Shown: positions 17,730 to 29,799, counted from the stretch's first letter. The stretch is 64,000 nucleotides of DNA from a bacterium (GCA_030431975.1 JAUIHP010000017.1:62001-126000); one strand, 5' to 3'. Numbers and translations: made by a program. Notes: generated by a model from the letters alone, not told the origin.

Positions 17730-19181
17730 TTGAACCCACAAAAGGATTTGGGCGACCCGGGCCAAGTTTGGGCGAGCATCCTTGATCATCTCAAGGCACG
17801 CGTTTCCAGTCAGAAGTTCGAGACGTGGTTCCGAAAACTGACGCCGTTCTCCATGACGCGTGACGAGATCGTCCTCGAGGTCCCGAATGCATTCTTTGTG
17901 GACTTCTTTGAAGACCACAACCTTCCAACTCTCCGAGAAAGTATCGAAAGTGTGCTGGGTTTCTGTCCCTCGCTCCGCTTCCAGGTGCGACAGGGGGCAG
18001 TCCTCGAACCGAGCGCAAAAATGACTCCTCCCGTTGAAACGGTCCCAACGATGCCGGCGCCTCCTTCCCCGCGTCCGTCTTCTTCCTTCGCCGAGAGTGG
18101 CCTGGGAAAAGGACGGCGCATTGCGCCGGACCGACGGACTGCACGAACGTCGGAGTTCAAGAACCGGTTTACCTTTGAAAACTTCGTGGTCGGGCGCGGC
18201 AACGAGTTCGCCTATGCCTCGTGCATGGCCGTAGCGAAAGAGCCGGCCCGTTCCTACAACCCTCTGTTTCTTCATGGCGGCGTCGGGCTTGGGAAAACCC
18301 ATCTCATGCACGCCATCGGGACGGAGATCATGCGGCGGGACCCGGACGCAAAAGTTCGGTACGTCTCGTCGGAGCGCTTCATGAACGAGATGATCGAATC
18401 GATTCAGCGCGGTGCGACTCTCGAGTTTCGTAACCGCTACCGCAAGCTCGACATGCTTCTCATCGACGACATCCAGTTTCTCGCCGGAAAAGAGTCCACA
18501 CAGGACGAGTTCTTCCACACCTTCAATACGCTCTACGACTCGGACAAGCAGGTCGTGATCGCAAGCGACCGGGCACCGAAAGAGATTCGCGACCTGGAAG
18601 AGCGGTTGATCTCCCGATTCCATTGGGGACTGATCTCCGACATTCAGGCTCCGGATCTCGAGACGCGTATCGCCATTCTCCAAAGCAAGGCCGAGGAGAA
18701 GGGTATCGACGTTCCGAAGAGTGTCCTTTTCGAGATCGCAAGCTGCATTCAGTCGAACATCCGCGAACTCGAGGGCTGTCTCCTACGCATCAAGGCTTTC
18801 GCCGATTTGCTTTCGGTCCCGATCACCAACGACCTGGTCAAGGAAGCGTTGGGTGAGCTCGTCGGGAACCAGCAGAAGCGTCCCATCGAAGTGCATGACA
18901 TCCAAAAGTACGTCGCTCATGCCTACGGAGTGCCGCCTGAGTCGCTTCGTGGAAAGCGAAGGACCAGCACTGTGGTCTCTGCCCGCCAGGTGGCGATGTT
19001 CATGACCAAGGAACTGACTCCGTTGACCGTTGTGGAGATCGGCCGACGATTCGGAAATCGCGACCACAGCACTGTGCTGCATGCCGTGAAGAAGATTCGT
19101 CAGTTGTGCGTCGATGATGCCGAAGTCAAAGCTCGCGTCGACCAGATCCGGCAGGAACTCATCTCGCTCGGCCAAATGTGA
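17730..19181 (+). CDS. dnaA: chromosomal replication initiator DnaA
   Basis: 483 residues from the TTG at 17730 (GAGGAA six bases upstream). The frame stays open to a TTG at 17580, but that stretch contains the DnaA boxes and encodes no conserved residues. Domain I is VWASILDHLKARVSSQKFETWF. The AAA+ domain has Walker A GGVGLGKTHL and Walker B LLIDDIQFL, and domain IV carries the DnaA signature GNRDHSTVLHAVKKI. It unwinds oriC with ATP. It is followed by dnaN after a 500-bp gap. Confidence 0.97.
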   Translation: MNPQKDLGDPGQVWASILDHLKARVSSQKFETWFRKLTPFSMTRDEIVLEVPNAFFVDFFEDHNLPTLRESIESVLGFCPSLRFQVRQGAVLEPSAKMTPPVETVPTMPAPPSPRPSSSFAESGLGKGRRIAPDRRTARTSEFKNRFTFENFVVGRGNEFAYASCMAVAKEPARSYNPLFLHGGVGLGKTHLMHAIGTEIMRRDPDAKVRYVSSERFMNEMIESIQRGATLEFRNRYRKLDMLLIDDIQFLAGKESTQDEFFHTFNTLYDSDKQVVIASDRAPKEIRDLEERLISRFHWGLISDIQAPDLETRIAILQSKAEEKGIDVPKSVLFEIASCIQSNIRELEGCLLRIKAFADLLSVPITNDLVKEALGELVGNQQKRPIEVHDIQKYVAHAYGVPPESLRGKRRTSTVVSARQVAMFMTKELTPLTVVEIGRRFGNRDHSTVLHAVKKIRQLCVDDAEVKARVDQIRQELISLGQM

Positions 19182-19682
19182 TTTTTAGGCCGTAAGCCTT
19201 TCGTTTCTAAGATAACTTTCGAGTTTACAACAAGTTAACAGGCCGCCAATGTGGATCGCCGTTATCCCCAACCGGGACGACGGCGATTCGACTTTCATCC
19301 CCAGATTGTCCAGACGCCTTGAGTCCGCATAAGTACCTTCCAGTTAATGTTTTATCCAGTGCCCGGACAAAGAGTGCCCACTTTCCACTGCCCTACTACG
19401 ACTACTTCTTTTTGAATTTAAAAATAGAGACAGAAGAAGAGTCGGTCCCAGACTCCGTCACCGGCCTTAACTCCTTGCCTGACAAAACGCTGTCCTCTGT
19501 CCATGAGGGGGGTTTCCTCTGGACTCCAGCGCCCGGATTTCCTATTCTCAGCGGTCTAGGGAAAGTCTTTCCTCCACCCCCTCGGTGCAGAAGTTGCAGG
19601 TAGCACATTTGCCGAGGAATGAACGTATCCGGCGCACGGCCCAAACTGTCCCTGCCGGACCGGCCCAATTTGGAGTACCTCG
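19182..19682. other. dnaA-dnaN intergenic region
   Basis: 501 bases without a gene. A weak AGGC/GCCT hairpin follows the dnaA stop (19187-19199). DnaA-box-like TTATCCCCA occurs at 19262-19270 and TTTATCCAG at 19351-19359, and an AT-rich stretch lies near 19405-19435. In some bacteria this gap is part of the origin; here the upstream gap has better boxes. Confidence 0.5.
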
Positions 19683-20834
19683 ATGAAGTTCTCGTTGGTT
19701 CAAAGCGAGCTGTACCGGTGTCTCGCGCTCGTTGCCGGGGTTGTGCCCTCACGCAGCAACATCCAGGGATTGGGTTCTGTCCGCGTCGAAGCGACGTCTG
19801 ACGGCCTTCTCAGCTTCATGGGCACGGACCTCGACACGTTTCTCGTGACGAACGCCCGCGGAACGGTGGAAGAGGCCGGCGTGGTCACGGTTCCCGCACG
19901 ACGCTTCCTCGAAATCGTCAAGGAGCTGCCTTCCGACGTCGTCGAAGTGAAATCAACGAGCTCCGGGATTTCGCTGAAGTCGGGACAAGGTCGTTTCCGA
20001 CTCGTGGGTACCGACCCCGAAGAGTTTCCAGCCGCGCCCGAGATCAGCGAAGAGAGCATCTTCTCGATTCAGGGAGATCACCTCGACCGGATGATTCGGC
20101 GCACGATCTACGCGGTCACGACCGACTTTACACGTGCGGAACTCACGGCCGTCTTCGTCAAAGCTGAAGGTGGAGAGTTGCGCTTCGTGGCTACCGATGG
20201 ACATCGCCTCGCGCGAGCGAGTCATCCTGGAGAGTATCCGGACTGGGGAGGCATTCTCATCCCGCCGAAGGCTCTCTCCCTGGTTCAGAAGCAGATTCCA
20301 GAGGCGACTGAGTCGATCTCACTCAGCACCTCCAAGCGCTACTGTCTTTTCAATCTTGGCAACAGCCGTCTCTACACGCGTCTCCTCGACGGAAACTATC
20401 CTCCGGTCGAGGATGTCATTCCGAAAGACAACAACATCAACGCGGTCGTCAATCGCGAGTTGCTGATCTCCTCACTCCGTCGCGTGTCCGTGATCAGTGA
20501 GTCGACGACGAAGCAGATCAAGCTGTCTCTGCTCGCCGATGCCGTCCAGTTGAGCGGCCAGGCGCAGAATGTTGGTGAAGCAGAAGAGTCCCTTCCGGCC
20601 ACGTACAGTGGGGACGAGTTCCACATCGGCTACAACGCCACATACCTACTCGACCTTCTTCGCACCATGGACAGCGACGAGGTCACGCTTTCTTTCAAGC
20701 TGCCGACCACGGCGGGTGTCTTCACTCCCGTCATCGAGAATGGCGATCCCGATTTGCTGTGTCTTGTCATGCCGCTTCGCCTCCCAGGGACGGAAGGCGC
20801 GGGATCCGAGGTTGCTACGTCCGCTCGTGGCTAA
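19683..20834 (+). CDS. dnaN: DNA polymerase III beta subunit (sliding clamp)
   Basis: 383 residues forming three clamp domains. Conserved segments include GTDLDTFLV, TVPARRFLEIVKELP, RAELTAVFV, VATDGHRLARA, RLLDGNYPPVEDVIP and the end LVMPLRLPG, which lines the partner-binding pocket. It encircles DNA and tethers polymerase III. The ATG has GGAG about seven bases upstream. It is followed by the DciA-like gene, not by recF. Confidence 0.98.
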   Translation: MKFSLVQSELYRCLALVAGVVPSRSNIQGLGSVRVEATSDGLLSFMGTDLDTFLVTNARGTVEEAGVVTVPARRFLEIVKELPSDVVEVKSTSSGISLKSGQGRFRLVGTDPEEFPAAPEISEESIFSIQGDHLDRMIRRTIYAVTTDFTRAELTAVFVKAEGGELRFVATDGHRLARASHPGEYPDWGGILIPPKALSLVQKQIPEATESISLSTSKRYCLFNLGNSRLYTRLLDGNYPPVEDVIPKDNNINAVVNRELLISSLRRVSVISESTTKQIKLSLLADAVQLSGQAQNVGEAEESLPATYSGDEFHIGYNATYLLDLLRTMDSDEVTLSFKLPTTAGVFTPVIENGDPDLLCLVMPLRLPGTEGAGSEVATSARG

Positions 20835-20873
20835 TCAAGCGAGCGACCGGCGGCCATCCGAAGGGCCCAAGGT

Positions 20874-23092
<2,219 letters not shown>

Positions 23093-23170
23093 TCGGCGGG
23101 AAGCCGGGTCGGGTTGAGACTCCCGGAAACGTGGTCGTGATTGACTGAAGAGATCTGAGGAATAGCAGGA

Positions 23171-25750
23171 ATGTCAGACGAGAGAGACAGAGTCCTTCCG
23201 GTACTGATCGAAGACGAGATGAAGAAGTCGTACATCGATTACTCGATGAGCGTCATCGTCTCGCGCGCACTACCGGATGTCCGTGACGGGTTGAAGCCGG
23301 TCCATCGCCGAATCCTTACCGCGATGAACGATCTGAACCTGGCCCACGACCGTCCTTACAGGAAGTCGGCCAAGATCACCGGTGACGTCACGGGTAACTA
23401 CCACCCTCATGGAACGGTGGCGGTCTACGACACCTTGGTTCGCCTCGTTCAGGACTTCAGTCTTCGCCATCCTCTCGTCGACGGACAGGGTAACTTCGGG
23501 TCGGTCGACGGCGACGCCGCAGCGGCCGAACGGTACACGGAAGCCCGTCTTACCGAGATCGCGGAAGAGATGCTGGCCGATCTCGACAAAGAGACGGTCG
23601 ATTTCCGTCCCAACTACGACGAGACGCGCGAAGAGCCGACCGTTCTTCCAGCCAACTTCCCGAATCTGCTCGTCAACGGCGCTTCGGGAATTGCCGTCGG
23701 AATGGCGACGAACATCCCGACGCACAACCTGGGTGAAATCGTCGATGCCTGTGTGACCTGCATCGATCGACCTGAGTGCACGATCGACGAGTTGATGGAG
23801 CATGTGAAGGGTCCGGATTTCCCGACCGGCGGCCAGATCATGGGCACGCAGGGTATCCGCAGTTGTTACCAGTACGGCCGCGGACACATCCTCGTCCGGG
23901 CCAAGAGCGATGTCGATGAACTGAAGAACGGCAAGCTCGCCATTATCGTCAACGAGATTCCCTACCAGGTGAACAAGGCGACGATGCTGGAAAAGATCGC
24001 CGACCTGGTCAAAGCGGGAACGATCTCCGGGATCAGCGACATTCGCGACGAGTCCGACCGAAATGGAATGCGCGTCGTTATCGAACTTCGAAAGGATGCG
24101 CAGCCGCAGGTCGTTCTCAATCAGCTTTACAAGCACACGCAGATGCAGACGACGTTCGGAGCGAACATGCTCGCTCTGAAGAACGGACGTCCGATGGTGA
24201 TGAACCTCAAGGTCATCCTCGAGTCCTTCCTCGAGCACCGTCACGACGTCATCGTTCGTCGCAGCGAGTACGAACTCAAGCAGGCCAGGAAGCGGGCCCA
24301 CATCCTCGAGGGTCTTCTCAAGGCACTCGACCATATCGACGCGATCATCGCCCTCATTCGTGCGAGCAAGGATGTGGAAGAAGCCCGCAACGGGCTCATG
24401 ACGCAGTTCGATCTGACGGAGATACAGGCCAACGCCATCCTCGAGATGCGTCTCCAACGCCTGACCGGACTCGAACGCGAAAAGATCGAGAACGAGTACA
24501 AGGAAGTCCTGGCTCGGATCGAAGAGCTCGAGGGCATCCTCGGCAGCCGTGAAAAGGTCATGGCTATCGTCCGCGAGGACATGATTTCCCTGAAGAAGCG
24601 CTTCCCTTCGCCGCGTCGGACGGACATCGTCGAGACGGATGAGGGGCGCGGATCGCTGAACATCGAAGACTTGATTCCGGAAGAGGAGATGGTCATCACC
24701 ATTTCGCACGCCGGCTACATCAAGCGGGTTCCGACCACGACCTATAGGGCACAGAACCGGGGCGGTCGCGGATTGACCGGTGTAAAGACCAAGGAAGAGG
24801 ACTTCGTCGAGCACCTCTTCGTTGCGTCGACCCACACCTACCTGCTGCTCTTCACGGACAAGGGCCGATGCTACTGGCTGAAGGTCTACGAGATTCCGAC
24901 AGGAACGCGGACGGCTCGCGGTCGTTCCATCCTGACCCTGGTCTCGGCGGGGCCGGACGAGAAAATTGCGGCCTATGTTCCGACCAAGACGTTCCCCGAA
25001 GACCAGTACCTCGTGCTCGCCACCGCCAACGGGACGGTGAAGAAGACCGCGCTGTCTGCGTTCGGCAATCCTCGCCGGAATGGAATCGTCGCCATTGACC
25101 TACGCGACGCGGACTCTCTGATCGGCGCCGGGCTTACCGACGGGGATGATGACGTCATCCTGGCCACCCGAAGCGGCAAGAGCATCCGGTTCAACGAAAC
25201 CGATGTTCGCGCCATGGGCCGTACGGCAGCGGGGGTGAGGGGAATCGCCCTCTCGTCCGAGACCGATGCCGTCGTTGGCATGGTCATCGCACATGACGCA
25301 ACGTTCGACATCTTCGTCATCACCGAGAACGGATATGGCAAACGAACTCCTATTGAGGATTACCGTGTCCAGGGACGCGGTGGACAGGGCATCATCAACG
25401 TCCGGACGAGCGGCCGAAACGGAACCGTCGTAGCTATCAAGGCAGTGACGGATCTCGATGAAGTCATGGTCATCAGTGGCGATGGAATCATCATTCGGAC
25501 CAAGGCGTCGCAGATATCGAAGATGGGACGCGCGACCCAGGGAGTCCGTGTCATTCATCTGGGAGATGGGGATCGGGTTGTCGACATCGCGTTGATCGTG
25601 GGTGAAGACGAAGATCCAACGGCCGAAGACTCCGTCTCCGCAAACGGCGCCCCTGTCGGCGGGCTTGCGGATTCTGAGGAAGAAGTCTCAGCAGATTCGG
25701 ATACCGAGGAAGACGTCGAAGAGGACGGCGAGGAATCCGACGAGAGCTAA
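23171..25750 (+). CDS. gyrA: DNA gyrase subunit A with unusual quinolone-pocket residues
   Basis: 859 residues. The catalytic Tyr is in [11 protein letters not shown] (Tyr122). The helix that binds quinolones reads [10 protein letters not shown]: residue 82 is Thr and residue 83 Val, where E. coli has Asp and Ser, while Asp87 is kept. The C-terminal pinwheel starts with a GyrA box variant, QNRGGRG (usual QRRGGRG), and six blades follow. The last 45 residues are an acidic tail ([20 protein letters not shown]). The ribosome site AGGAATAGCAGGA lies just upstream. Confidence 0.98.
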   Translation: MSDERDRVLPVLIEDEMKKSYIDYSMSVIVSRALPDVRDGLKPVHRRILTAMNDLNLAHDRPYRKSAKITGDVTGNYHPHGTVAVYDTLVRLVQDFSLRHPLVDGQGNFGSVDGDAAAAERYTEARLTEIAEEMLADLDKETVDFRPNYDETREEPTVLPANFPNLLVNGASGIAVGMATNIPTHNLGEIVDACVTCIDRPECTIDELMEHVKGPDFPTGGQIMGTQGIRSCYQYGRGHILVRAKSDVDELKNGKLAIIVNEIPYQVNKATMLEKIADLVKAGTISGISDIRDESDRNGMRVVIELRKDAQPQVVLNQLYKHTQMQTTFGANMLALKNGRPMVMNLKVILESFLEHRHDVIVRRSEYELKQARKRAHILEGLLKALDHIDAIIALIRASKDVEEARNGLMTQFDLTEIQANAILEMRLQRLTGLEREKIENEYKEVLARIEELEGILGSREKVMAIVREDMISLKKRFPSPRRTDIVETDEGRGSLNIEDLIPEEEMVITISHAGYIKRVPTTTYRAQNRGGRGLTGVKTKEEDFVEHLFVASTHTYLLLFTDKGRCYWLKVYEIPTGTRTARGRSILTLVSAGPDEKIAAYVPTKTFPEDQYLVLATANGTVKKTALSAFGNPRRNGIVAIDLRDADSLIGAGLTDGDDDVILATRSGKSIRFNETDVRAMGRTAAGVRGIALSSETDAVVGMVIAHDATFDIFVITENGYGKRTPIEDYRVQGRGGQGIINVRTSGRNGTVVAIKAVTDLDEVMVISGDGIIIRTKASQISKMGRATQGVRVIHLGDGDRVVDIALIVGEDEDPTAEDSVSANGAPVGGLADSEEEVSADSDTEEDVEEDGEESDES

Positions 25751-25759
25751 CCGGAACCA

Positions 25760-26470
25760 TTGAAGAACAGACCGAGCCAAAAAAGCAAAGCGGCCGCGCG
25801 GAAGGGCAGAGACGGCCGCAGCAGCACCAAAGAGGTTGCGGACGGAAAAATCTCCGACTACACCGTGCGTCGCCTTTCCGTCTATTGCCACACCCTCGAA
25901 GAACTGGAGCACGACGGAATGGACGTCGTCTCATCCGCTCGTTTGGCCAAACTCGCCGGCACCAACCCAGCTCAGGTCCGCAAGGACCTTTCCTACTTCG
26001 GAAACTTCGGGAAACGGGGGAGCGGCTACCCGGTAACCGACCTCAAGTCCCGGATCCGAAAGATTCTGGGGATCGACCACGTGTGGCGCGTCGTCCTCGT
26101 CGGAGCCGGGAACCTCGGCTCGGCCCTCTTTTCCTACAAGGATTTCGAACGCCACGGCTTCCAGATCGTATCCATTCTCGACACCGACCCGAAAAAGGTG
26201 GGGACGAAGTGGGACGGGATCTGGGTGTCGTCGTTCGACAAGTGCAACAAGGTCGTGAAGTCATCCGGGGCTGAAGTTGCTGTGCTGGTCACCCCGGCCG
26301 CCGTAGCGCAGGACGCCGTGAACCGGCTCGTCGACGCGGGCATCAAAGGGATCCTCAACTTCGCCCCCGTCAAACTCGAAGCGCCGAGTCATGTGCAAGT
26401 TCGGAACGTGAATATCACGATCGAGCTCGAGGGGCTTTCCTTCTCGATGAAGGACCTTCAGGAAGAGTAG
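25760..26470 (+). CDS. rex: redox-sensing transcriptional repressor Rex
   Basis: 236 residues from a TTG start (GGA five bases upstream), 9 bp after gyrA. After a basic N-terminal tail of about 30 residues come the winged helix (ARLAKLAGTNPAQVRKDLSYFGNFGKRGSGYPV, a strong Rex signature) and the Rossmann domain with VLVGAGNLGSAL for NAD(H). Rex senses the NADH/NAD+ ratio and represses fermentation and respiration genes. Being cotranscribed with gyrA is unusual. No Rex operator was spotted in the window. Confidence 0.96.
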   Translation: MKNRPSQKSKAAARKGRDGRSSTKEVADGKISDYTVRRLSVYCHTLEELEHDGMDVVSSARLAKLAGTNPAQVRKDLSYFGNFGKRGSGYPVTDLKSRIRKILGIDHVWRVVLVGAGNLGSALFSYKDFERHGFQIVSILDTDPKKVGTKWDGIWVSSFDKCNKVVKSSGAEVAVLVTPAAVAQDAVNRLVDAGIKGILNFAPVKLEAPSHVQVRNVNITIELEGLSFSMKDLQEE

Positions 26471-26642
26471 TCCTCGTTCCCCAGTCGCGTGGGCCCCGAG
26501 AGGGTGGCCCGCGAGTGGGTGACCTGCTCGACGCAGCCGAGCCTTTGCCCCTGAGTACGTGCTGCGATCAGGATCGGGTGAATCTCGTTGCCCAAAGACA
26601 GTAGTATCTGTCGGAATGATCCCAACACGACGGAAAACGGAA

Positions 26643-27515
26643 ATGTCACGGACCGCAGGCTTCGCGGCAGTCATTCCGACCCTTCTGATCGCCCTCTTCC
26701 TGACCGTCGCCGCTCCCGTCGCTATTGCCCCCATCGCTACCTACCTCGCAGACTCGATCGGTCTCGCCACTCCGTCCGGCCACGCCGCGCTGGCCCAGTC
26801 CTTCCCGCAGCCGCGCGGATACGTCAACGACTTTGCCGACGTCCTGTCCCAGAGCGAAGAACAGAAGCTCGAAGGAATGCTGCTGGAGGCAGACCGCCGC
26901 TATCAGGTCCAACTCGCCATCGTCACGATGAAGGACATCGACGGCTATGAGCCCGCCGATTACGCGACGCGACTCTTCGAGACCTGGGGGATCGGAAACC
27001 AGGAGACCGACCAGGGCCTTCTTATTCTCGATGCACGTAAGGAACGGCAACTGAGAATCGAAGTCGGCTACGGACTGGAAGGCGTCCTCAACGACGCCAA
27101 GGTCGGCCGCATCTACCGAAACGTCATGGTTCCCCACCTGAAGCGGGGGAATGCCAACGATGCCTACGTCGCCGGGGCGCTCGCGTTGTTGGAACCGGTC
27201 GTCGTTGAAGCCGGCGGAACCGCGGCCGACGTCGACGCGCTTGCCTCCGGCCGGGGAATGCGTGTTCCTGTACGAAGAGGAGCCAGGAGTTCCGACCCGC
27301 CTCTGTGGGTGATCGTCCTAATCCTGGTCATCGTCATGATCGTCCTGAGCAAAGCCAACAAAGGGGGGCGGGGGCGACGCTATCGCCGCGGAGGAACCTA
27401 CTGGGGTTCCGGCGGCGGTTTCGGTGGTTTCGGAGGCGGCGGAGGCGGGGGTGGAGGCTTCGGCGGTTTCGGTGGCGGACTCAGCGGCGGCGGCGGTGGA
27501 GGCGGCGGCTATTAG
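26643..27515 (+). CDS. secreted TPM-domain protein with Gly-rich tail
   Basis: 290 residues from the ATG at 26643, chosen because a signal-type hydrophobic segment follows directly (upstream in-frame ATG at 26616 is possible). The TPM domain (about 52-180) has YVNDFADVLSQSEEQKLEGML, LAIVTMKDIDGYEPADYA, WGIGNQETDQGLLIL and VGYGLEGVLNDA. A membrane helix (WVIVLILVIVMIVL) and a Gly/Phe-rich tail follow, as in YgcG-type proteins. Some TPM proteins are phosphatases or help photosystem repair; the role in bacteria is unsettled. LemA, its frequent partner, is two genes downstream. Confidence 0.9.
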   Translation: MSRTAGFAAVIPTLLIALFLTVAAPVAIAPIATYLADSIGLATPSGHAALAQSFPQPRGYVNDFADVLSQSEEQKLEGMLLEADRRYQVQLAIVTMKDIDGYEPADYATRLFETWGIGNQETDQGLLILDARKERQLRIEVGYGLEGVLNDAKVGRIYRNVMVPHLKRGNANDAYVAGALALLEPVVVEAGGTAADVDALASGRGMRVPVRRGARSSDPPLWVIVLILVIVMIVLSKANKGGRGRRYRRGGTYWGSGGGFGGFGGGGGGGGGFGGFGGGLSGGGGGGGGY

Positions 27516-27557
27516 AGCCGGGGGAGAACGATGGAAACCTATCAGGGCGGAGATTAG

Positions 27558-28292
27558 ATGGAAGATCGCGAGCACGTCATCCAGTCGGTGAAGAAGGACG
27601 TCCTGGAGGTTACGGGAACCCGTCTCCAGAGCCTGATCCTCTATGGCAGCGCCATGACGGAGGAGTTCGTCGACCAACGGTCGGACTACAACTTCGCCGT
27701 CGTCGTCGACAAAGTCGATATCCCGCTCCTCGACGACTTTCGCAAGTTCGTCCGTGGTTGGGCGGATCAACGCGTGCGGGTCCCCCTGCTCTTCGCGCCG
27801 AAATTCTTCGAGCAGGCGCGGGACTCGTTTCCTCTCGAGTTCCTGGCCATGAAGGCGAGCTACCGTGTGGTCGAGGGGAAGGACCTCGTTGCCAATCTGG
27901 AAATCGATCCCCGGGACGTACGGCTCGAGTGCGAGTGGGAGCTGCGTTCGAAGCTGATTGCGCTGCGGCGCATCTACATCGAGGCGGACGGCAATGCGGA
28001 GTGGCTGCAGAGAACGATTGTCGAAGCCGTCCCTGCCCTGACCGCGATCTTCCGAGGCCTGCTCTTCATCGCGAATGGGGACTGGCGCCTAAACGGATCC
28101 GCGCTCTATGCAGAACTGGATCGAAAACTCGGAATCCCGGCGGACCTGATGCAGCGGCTGGCCCAGACCCGACAGCAACACCCGACTCCAAAAACGTCCG
28201 AAGTGATGGACGAGTTTCGGGGACTGTTGCCGCTGCTCGAGCGGCTGGTCGACGAAGTGGATGCCGCCGAGACCCGTCCTGGACCTGCGTGA
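27558..28292 (+). CDS. nucleotidyltransferase-fold protein, degenerate active site
   Basis: 244 residues. The N-terminal half resembles the polymerase-beta nucleotidyltransferase fold: SLILYGSAMTEEFVDQRSDYNFAVVV. The canonical second Asp of the SDxDL motif is Asn here and the GSxxxG glycine is missing, so catalysis is doubtful. The C-terminal half is helical, HEPN-like in appearance. It lies 42 bp after the TPM gene, with GGAG before the ATG, and about 100 bp before lemA. A role in that operon cannot be assigned from sequence. Confidence 0.75.
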   Translation: MEDREHVIQSVKKDVLEVTGTRLQSLILYGSAMTEEFVDQRSDYNFAVVVDKVDIPLLDDFRKFVRGWADQRVRVPLLFAPKFFEQARDSFPLEFLAMKASYRVVEGKDLVANLEIDPRDVRLECEWELRSKLIALRRIYIEADGNAEWLQRTIVEAVPALTAIFRGLLFIANGDWRLNGSALYAELDRKLGIPADLMQRLAQTRQQHPTPKTSEVMDEFRGLLPLLERLVDEVDAAETRPGPA

Positions 28293-28398
28293 CAAAAGGG
28301 ACGCCCGCGCGGTCCTTGTCTAAAGACCTGGTCGTTGGAACCTGGCAGAATACATCCCGGATCGGGTCCGGCGGATCCCGTCCCAAAGGAGGAAATCC

Positions 28399-28983
28399 AT
28401 GCGCGCATTCCTGATCGGATTCTTGGTTCTGCTCGGCCTGCTCTTCGTCGGCTACAGCTGGATCAAGGGGAACTACAACGGCCTGGTCGAGAAGGACGAG
28501 AACGTCAAGGCCGGGTGGGCACAGGTCGAGAACCAGCTGCAGCGCCGGATGGACCTCATCCCCAACCTCGTCAACACCGTCAAAGGCTACGCCTCCCACG
28601 AACGCGAGACGTTTCAAGCCGTGACCGAAGCCCGCGCCAAGGTCGGGCAGGCCAGCACAGTCCCCGAAAAGATGGATGCCCACAACGGTCTCAGCTCCGC
28701 GTTGTCCCGACTGCTGCTGGTCGTCGAGCGCTACCCCGATCTCAAAGCGAACCAGAACTTTCTAGGGCTGCAGGACGAGCTGGCCGGAACGGAGAATCGC
28801 ATCGCCACGGAGCGACGTCGCTACAACGACCTGGTCGCCGACTACAACAAGACGGTGCGTGCGTTTCCGACGAACATCATAGCGGGTGTGTTTGGCTTTG
28901 ATCGGGCGGAGCTGTTCGAGGCGGCGGCCGGGGCGGAAACGGCTCCGAAGGTCGACTTCGAGACAAGCGGCGCGGGGGGCTAG
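28399..28983 (+). CDS. lemA: LemA family membrane protein
   Basis: 194 residues. One N-terminal membrane helix (FLIGFLVLLGLLFVGYSWI), then the LemA helical bundle: NGLVEKDENVKAGWAQVENQLQRRMDLIPNLVNTVKGYA, LKANQNFLGLQDELAGTENRIATERRRYNDLVADYN and FPTNIIAGVFGF, all hallmark segments. The AAAGGAGGAAA ribosome site is strong. LemA function is poorly known; it commonly sits with TPM proteins, as here. Confidence 0.96.
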   Translation: MRAFLIGFLVLLGLLFVGYSWIKGNYNGLVEKDENVKAGWAQVENQLQRRMDLIPNLVNTVKGYASHERETFQAVTEARAKVGQASTVPEKMDAHNGLSSALSRLLLVVERYPDLKANQNFLGLQDELAGTENRIATERRRYNDLVADYNKTVRAFPTNIIAGVFGFDRAELFEAAAGAETAPKVDFETSGAGG

Positions 28984-28984
28984 G
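28969..28984. repeat. imperfect direct repeat, left copy (end of lemA)
   Basis: GGCGCGGGGGGCTAGG covers the lemA stop. A near-identical copy with one inserted C lies at 29800-29816, beyond the VapBC module. The G-rich sequence could match by chance. Confidence 0.4.
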
Positions 28985-29389
28985 TTACGTTGAGGTCCAA
29001 AGAAGAGCCTCGCTCTGCTTCGCGGCGTCGGCGAGTCGCTTGTCGAGTGTTGCGAGGGGCAACCTCTCTCTAAGAGCAAGCTCAAGGTACGCAGAGTCGT
29101 AGATAGAAAGCTGATGGCTTCGAGCAAGGCCCAGGATGGCTGCGTCATCAGGCAACGGTTCCATCGACATCGGCAACTGTTCGATCAATGACAGAAATGT
29201 AGCCGTGCGCTCCGGTGCAATGCGACCGCGCCGCTCACTTACGACGAGAGCGTTTCTCATCTCGTACCAAAATATCGATGGAACGAGTCCACCACCATCC
29301 CGGACGGCGTCGACGACGCCCTGACCGAAAGCCAGGCCTTCGTCTTTGAATGCGAGGCAAAGAAACGCAGAAGCATCAGGAACGATCAT
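28985..29389 (-). CDS. vapC: VapC-type PIN-domain ribonuclease toxin
   Basis: 134 residues, one PIN domain. All acidic metal ligands are present: Asp5 (VPDASAF), Glu43 (WYEMRNAL), Asp98 (IYDSAYLELA) and Asp116 (ATLDKRL). VapC toxins cleave tRNA or rRNA when free of antitoxin. It starts 3 bp after the antitoxin gene on the same strand. The stop lies next to the lemA stop (convergent). Confidence 0.95.
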   Translation of the reverse strand: MIVPDASAFLCLAFKDEGLAFGQGVVDAVRDGGGLVPSIFWYEMRNALVVSERRGRIAPERTATFLSLIEQLPMSMEPLPDDAAILGLARSHQLSIYDSAYLELALRERLPLATLDKRLADAAKQSEALLWTST

Positions 29390-29392
29390 CGG

Positions 29393-29638
29393 CTACAACC
29401 GATGACCTTCGTGCCGGGACTCGAGAATGTCTTCCAGCGGTACTTCGGGCATGTCCTCGTGAAACGCCTTGAGCCTCTCTGCTGCGCGGGCCGTCCGTTC
29501 AGTATCGAACTTGGTTGCAGGAACAAGCCGAGCAACCGGATGTCCGTGCTTCGTGATCTGTATCGTCTCGCCACGAGCCACGCGCTCCAGTAACTCGCTG
29601 AGTCGTGTCTTGGCGTCGAAGGCACCAATCGATTCCAT
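29393..29638 (-). CDS. VapB/Phd-type antitoxin
   Basis: 81 residues from the ATG at 29636-29638, which has GGGAG upstream; the longer frame starts inside the operator. The N-terminal DNA-binding part (FDAKTRLSELLERVARGETIQITKHGHPVARLVP) is of the Phd/YefM swapped-hairpin fold, followed by a toxin-binding tail (EVPLEDILESRHEGHRL). It would neutralise the PIN toxin and repress the operon through the palindrome just upstream. Confidence 0.93.
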   Translation of the reverse strand: MESIGAFDAKTRLSELLERVARGETIQITKHGHPVARLVPATKFDTERTARAAERLKAFHEDMPEVPLEDILESRHEGHRL

Positions 29639-29655
29639 GCTGGCTCCCCTTTTCC

Positions 29656-29674
29656 AACCAGTTTCCAACTGGTT
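29656..29674. promoter_or_regulatory. inverted-repeat operator of the toxin-antitoxin operon
   Basis: Perfect 7-bp arms AACCAGT and ACTGGTT separated by TTCCA, 18 bp upstream of the antitoxin start. On the minus strand a TATAAA box overlaps its upstream edge, so antitoxin binding would block the promoter. Confidence 0.7.
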
Positions 29675-29799
29675 TATAGTGCTGTTGGAGTGGTGTAACC
29701 GTCAATAAGCATTTTCGTCGCTACCTGGAGAACAATGAATATTGCGTGCCACTCTTGGGTCGCGAGCGGAGCAAAAGCTCAGTGCCGAGGGAGTTTGCG

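Noticed and set aside
23270-24835. 521-codon minus-strand frame within gyrA
   Set aside because: Fully antisense to gyrA; a by-product of gyrA codon bias.
27305-28414. 369-codon plus-strand frame across the TPM tail, nucleotidyltransferase and lemA leader
   Set aside because: Out of frame with three better supported features, rich in Arg/Gly/Pro as expected of shadow translation.
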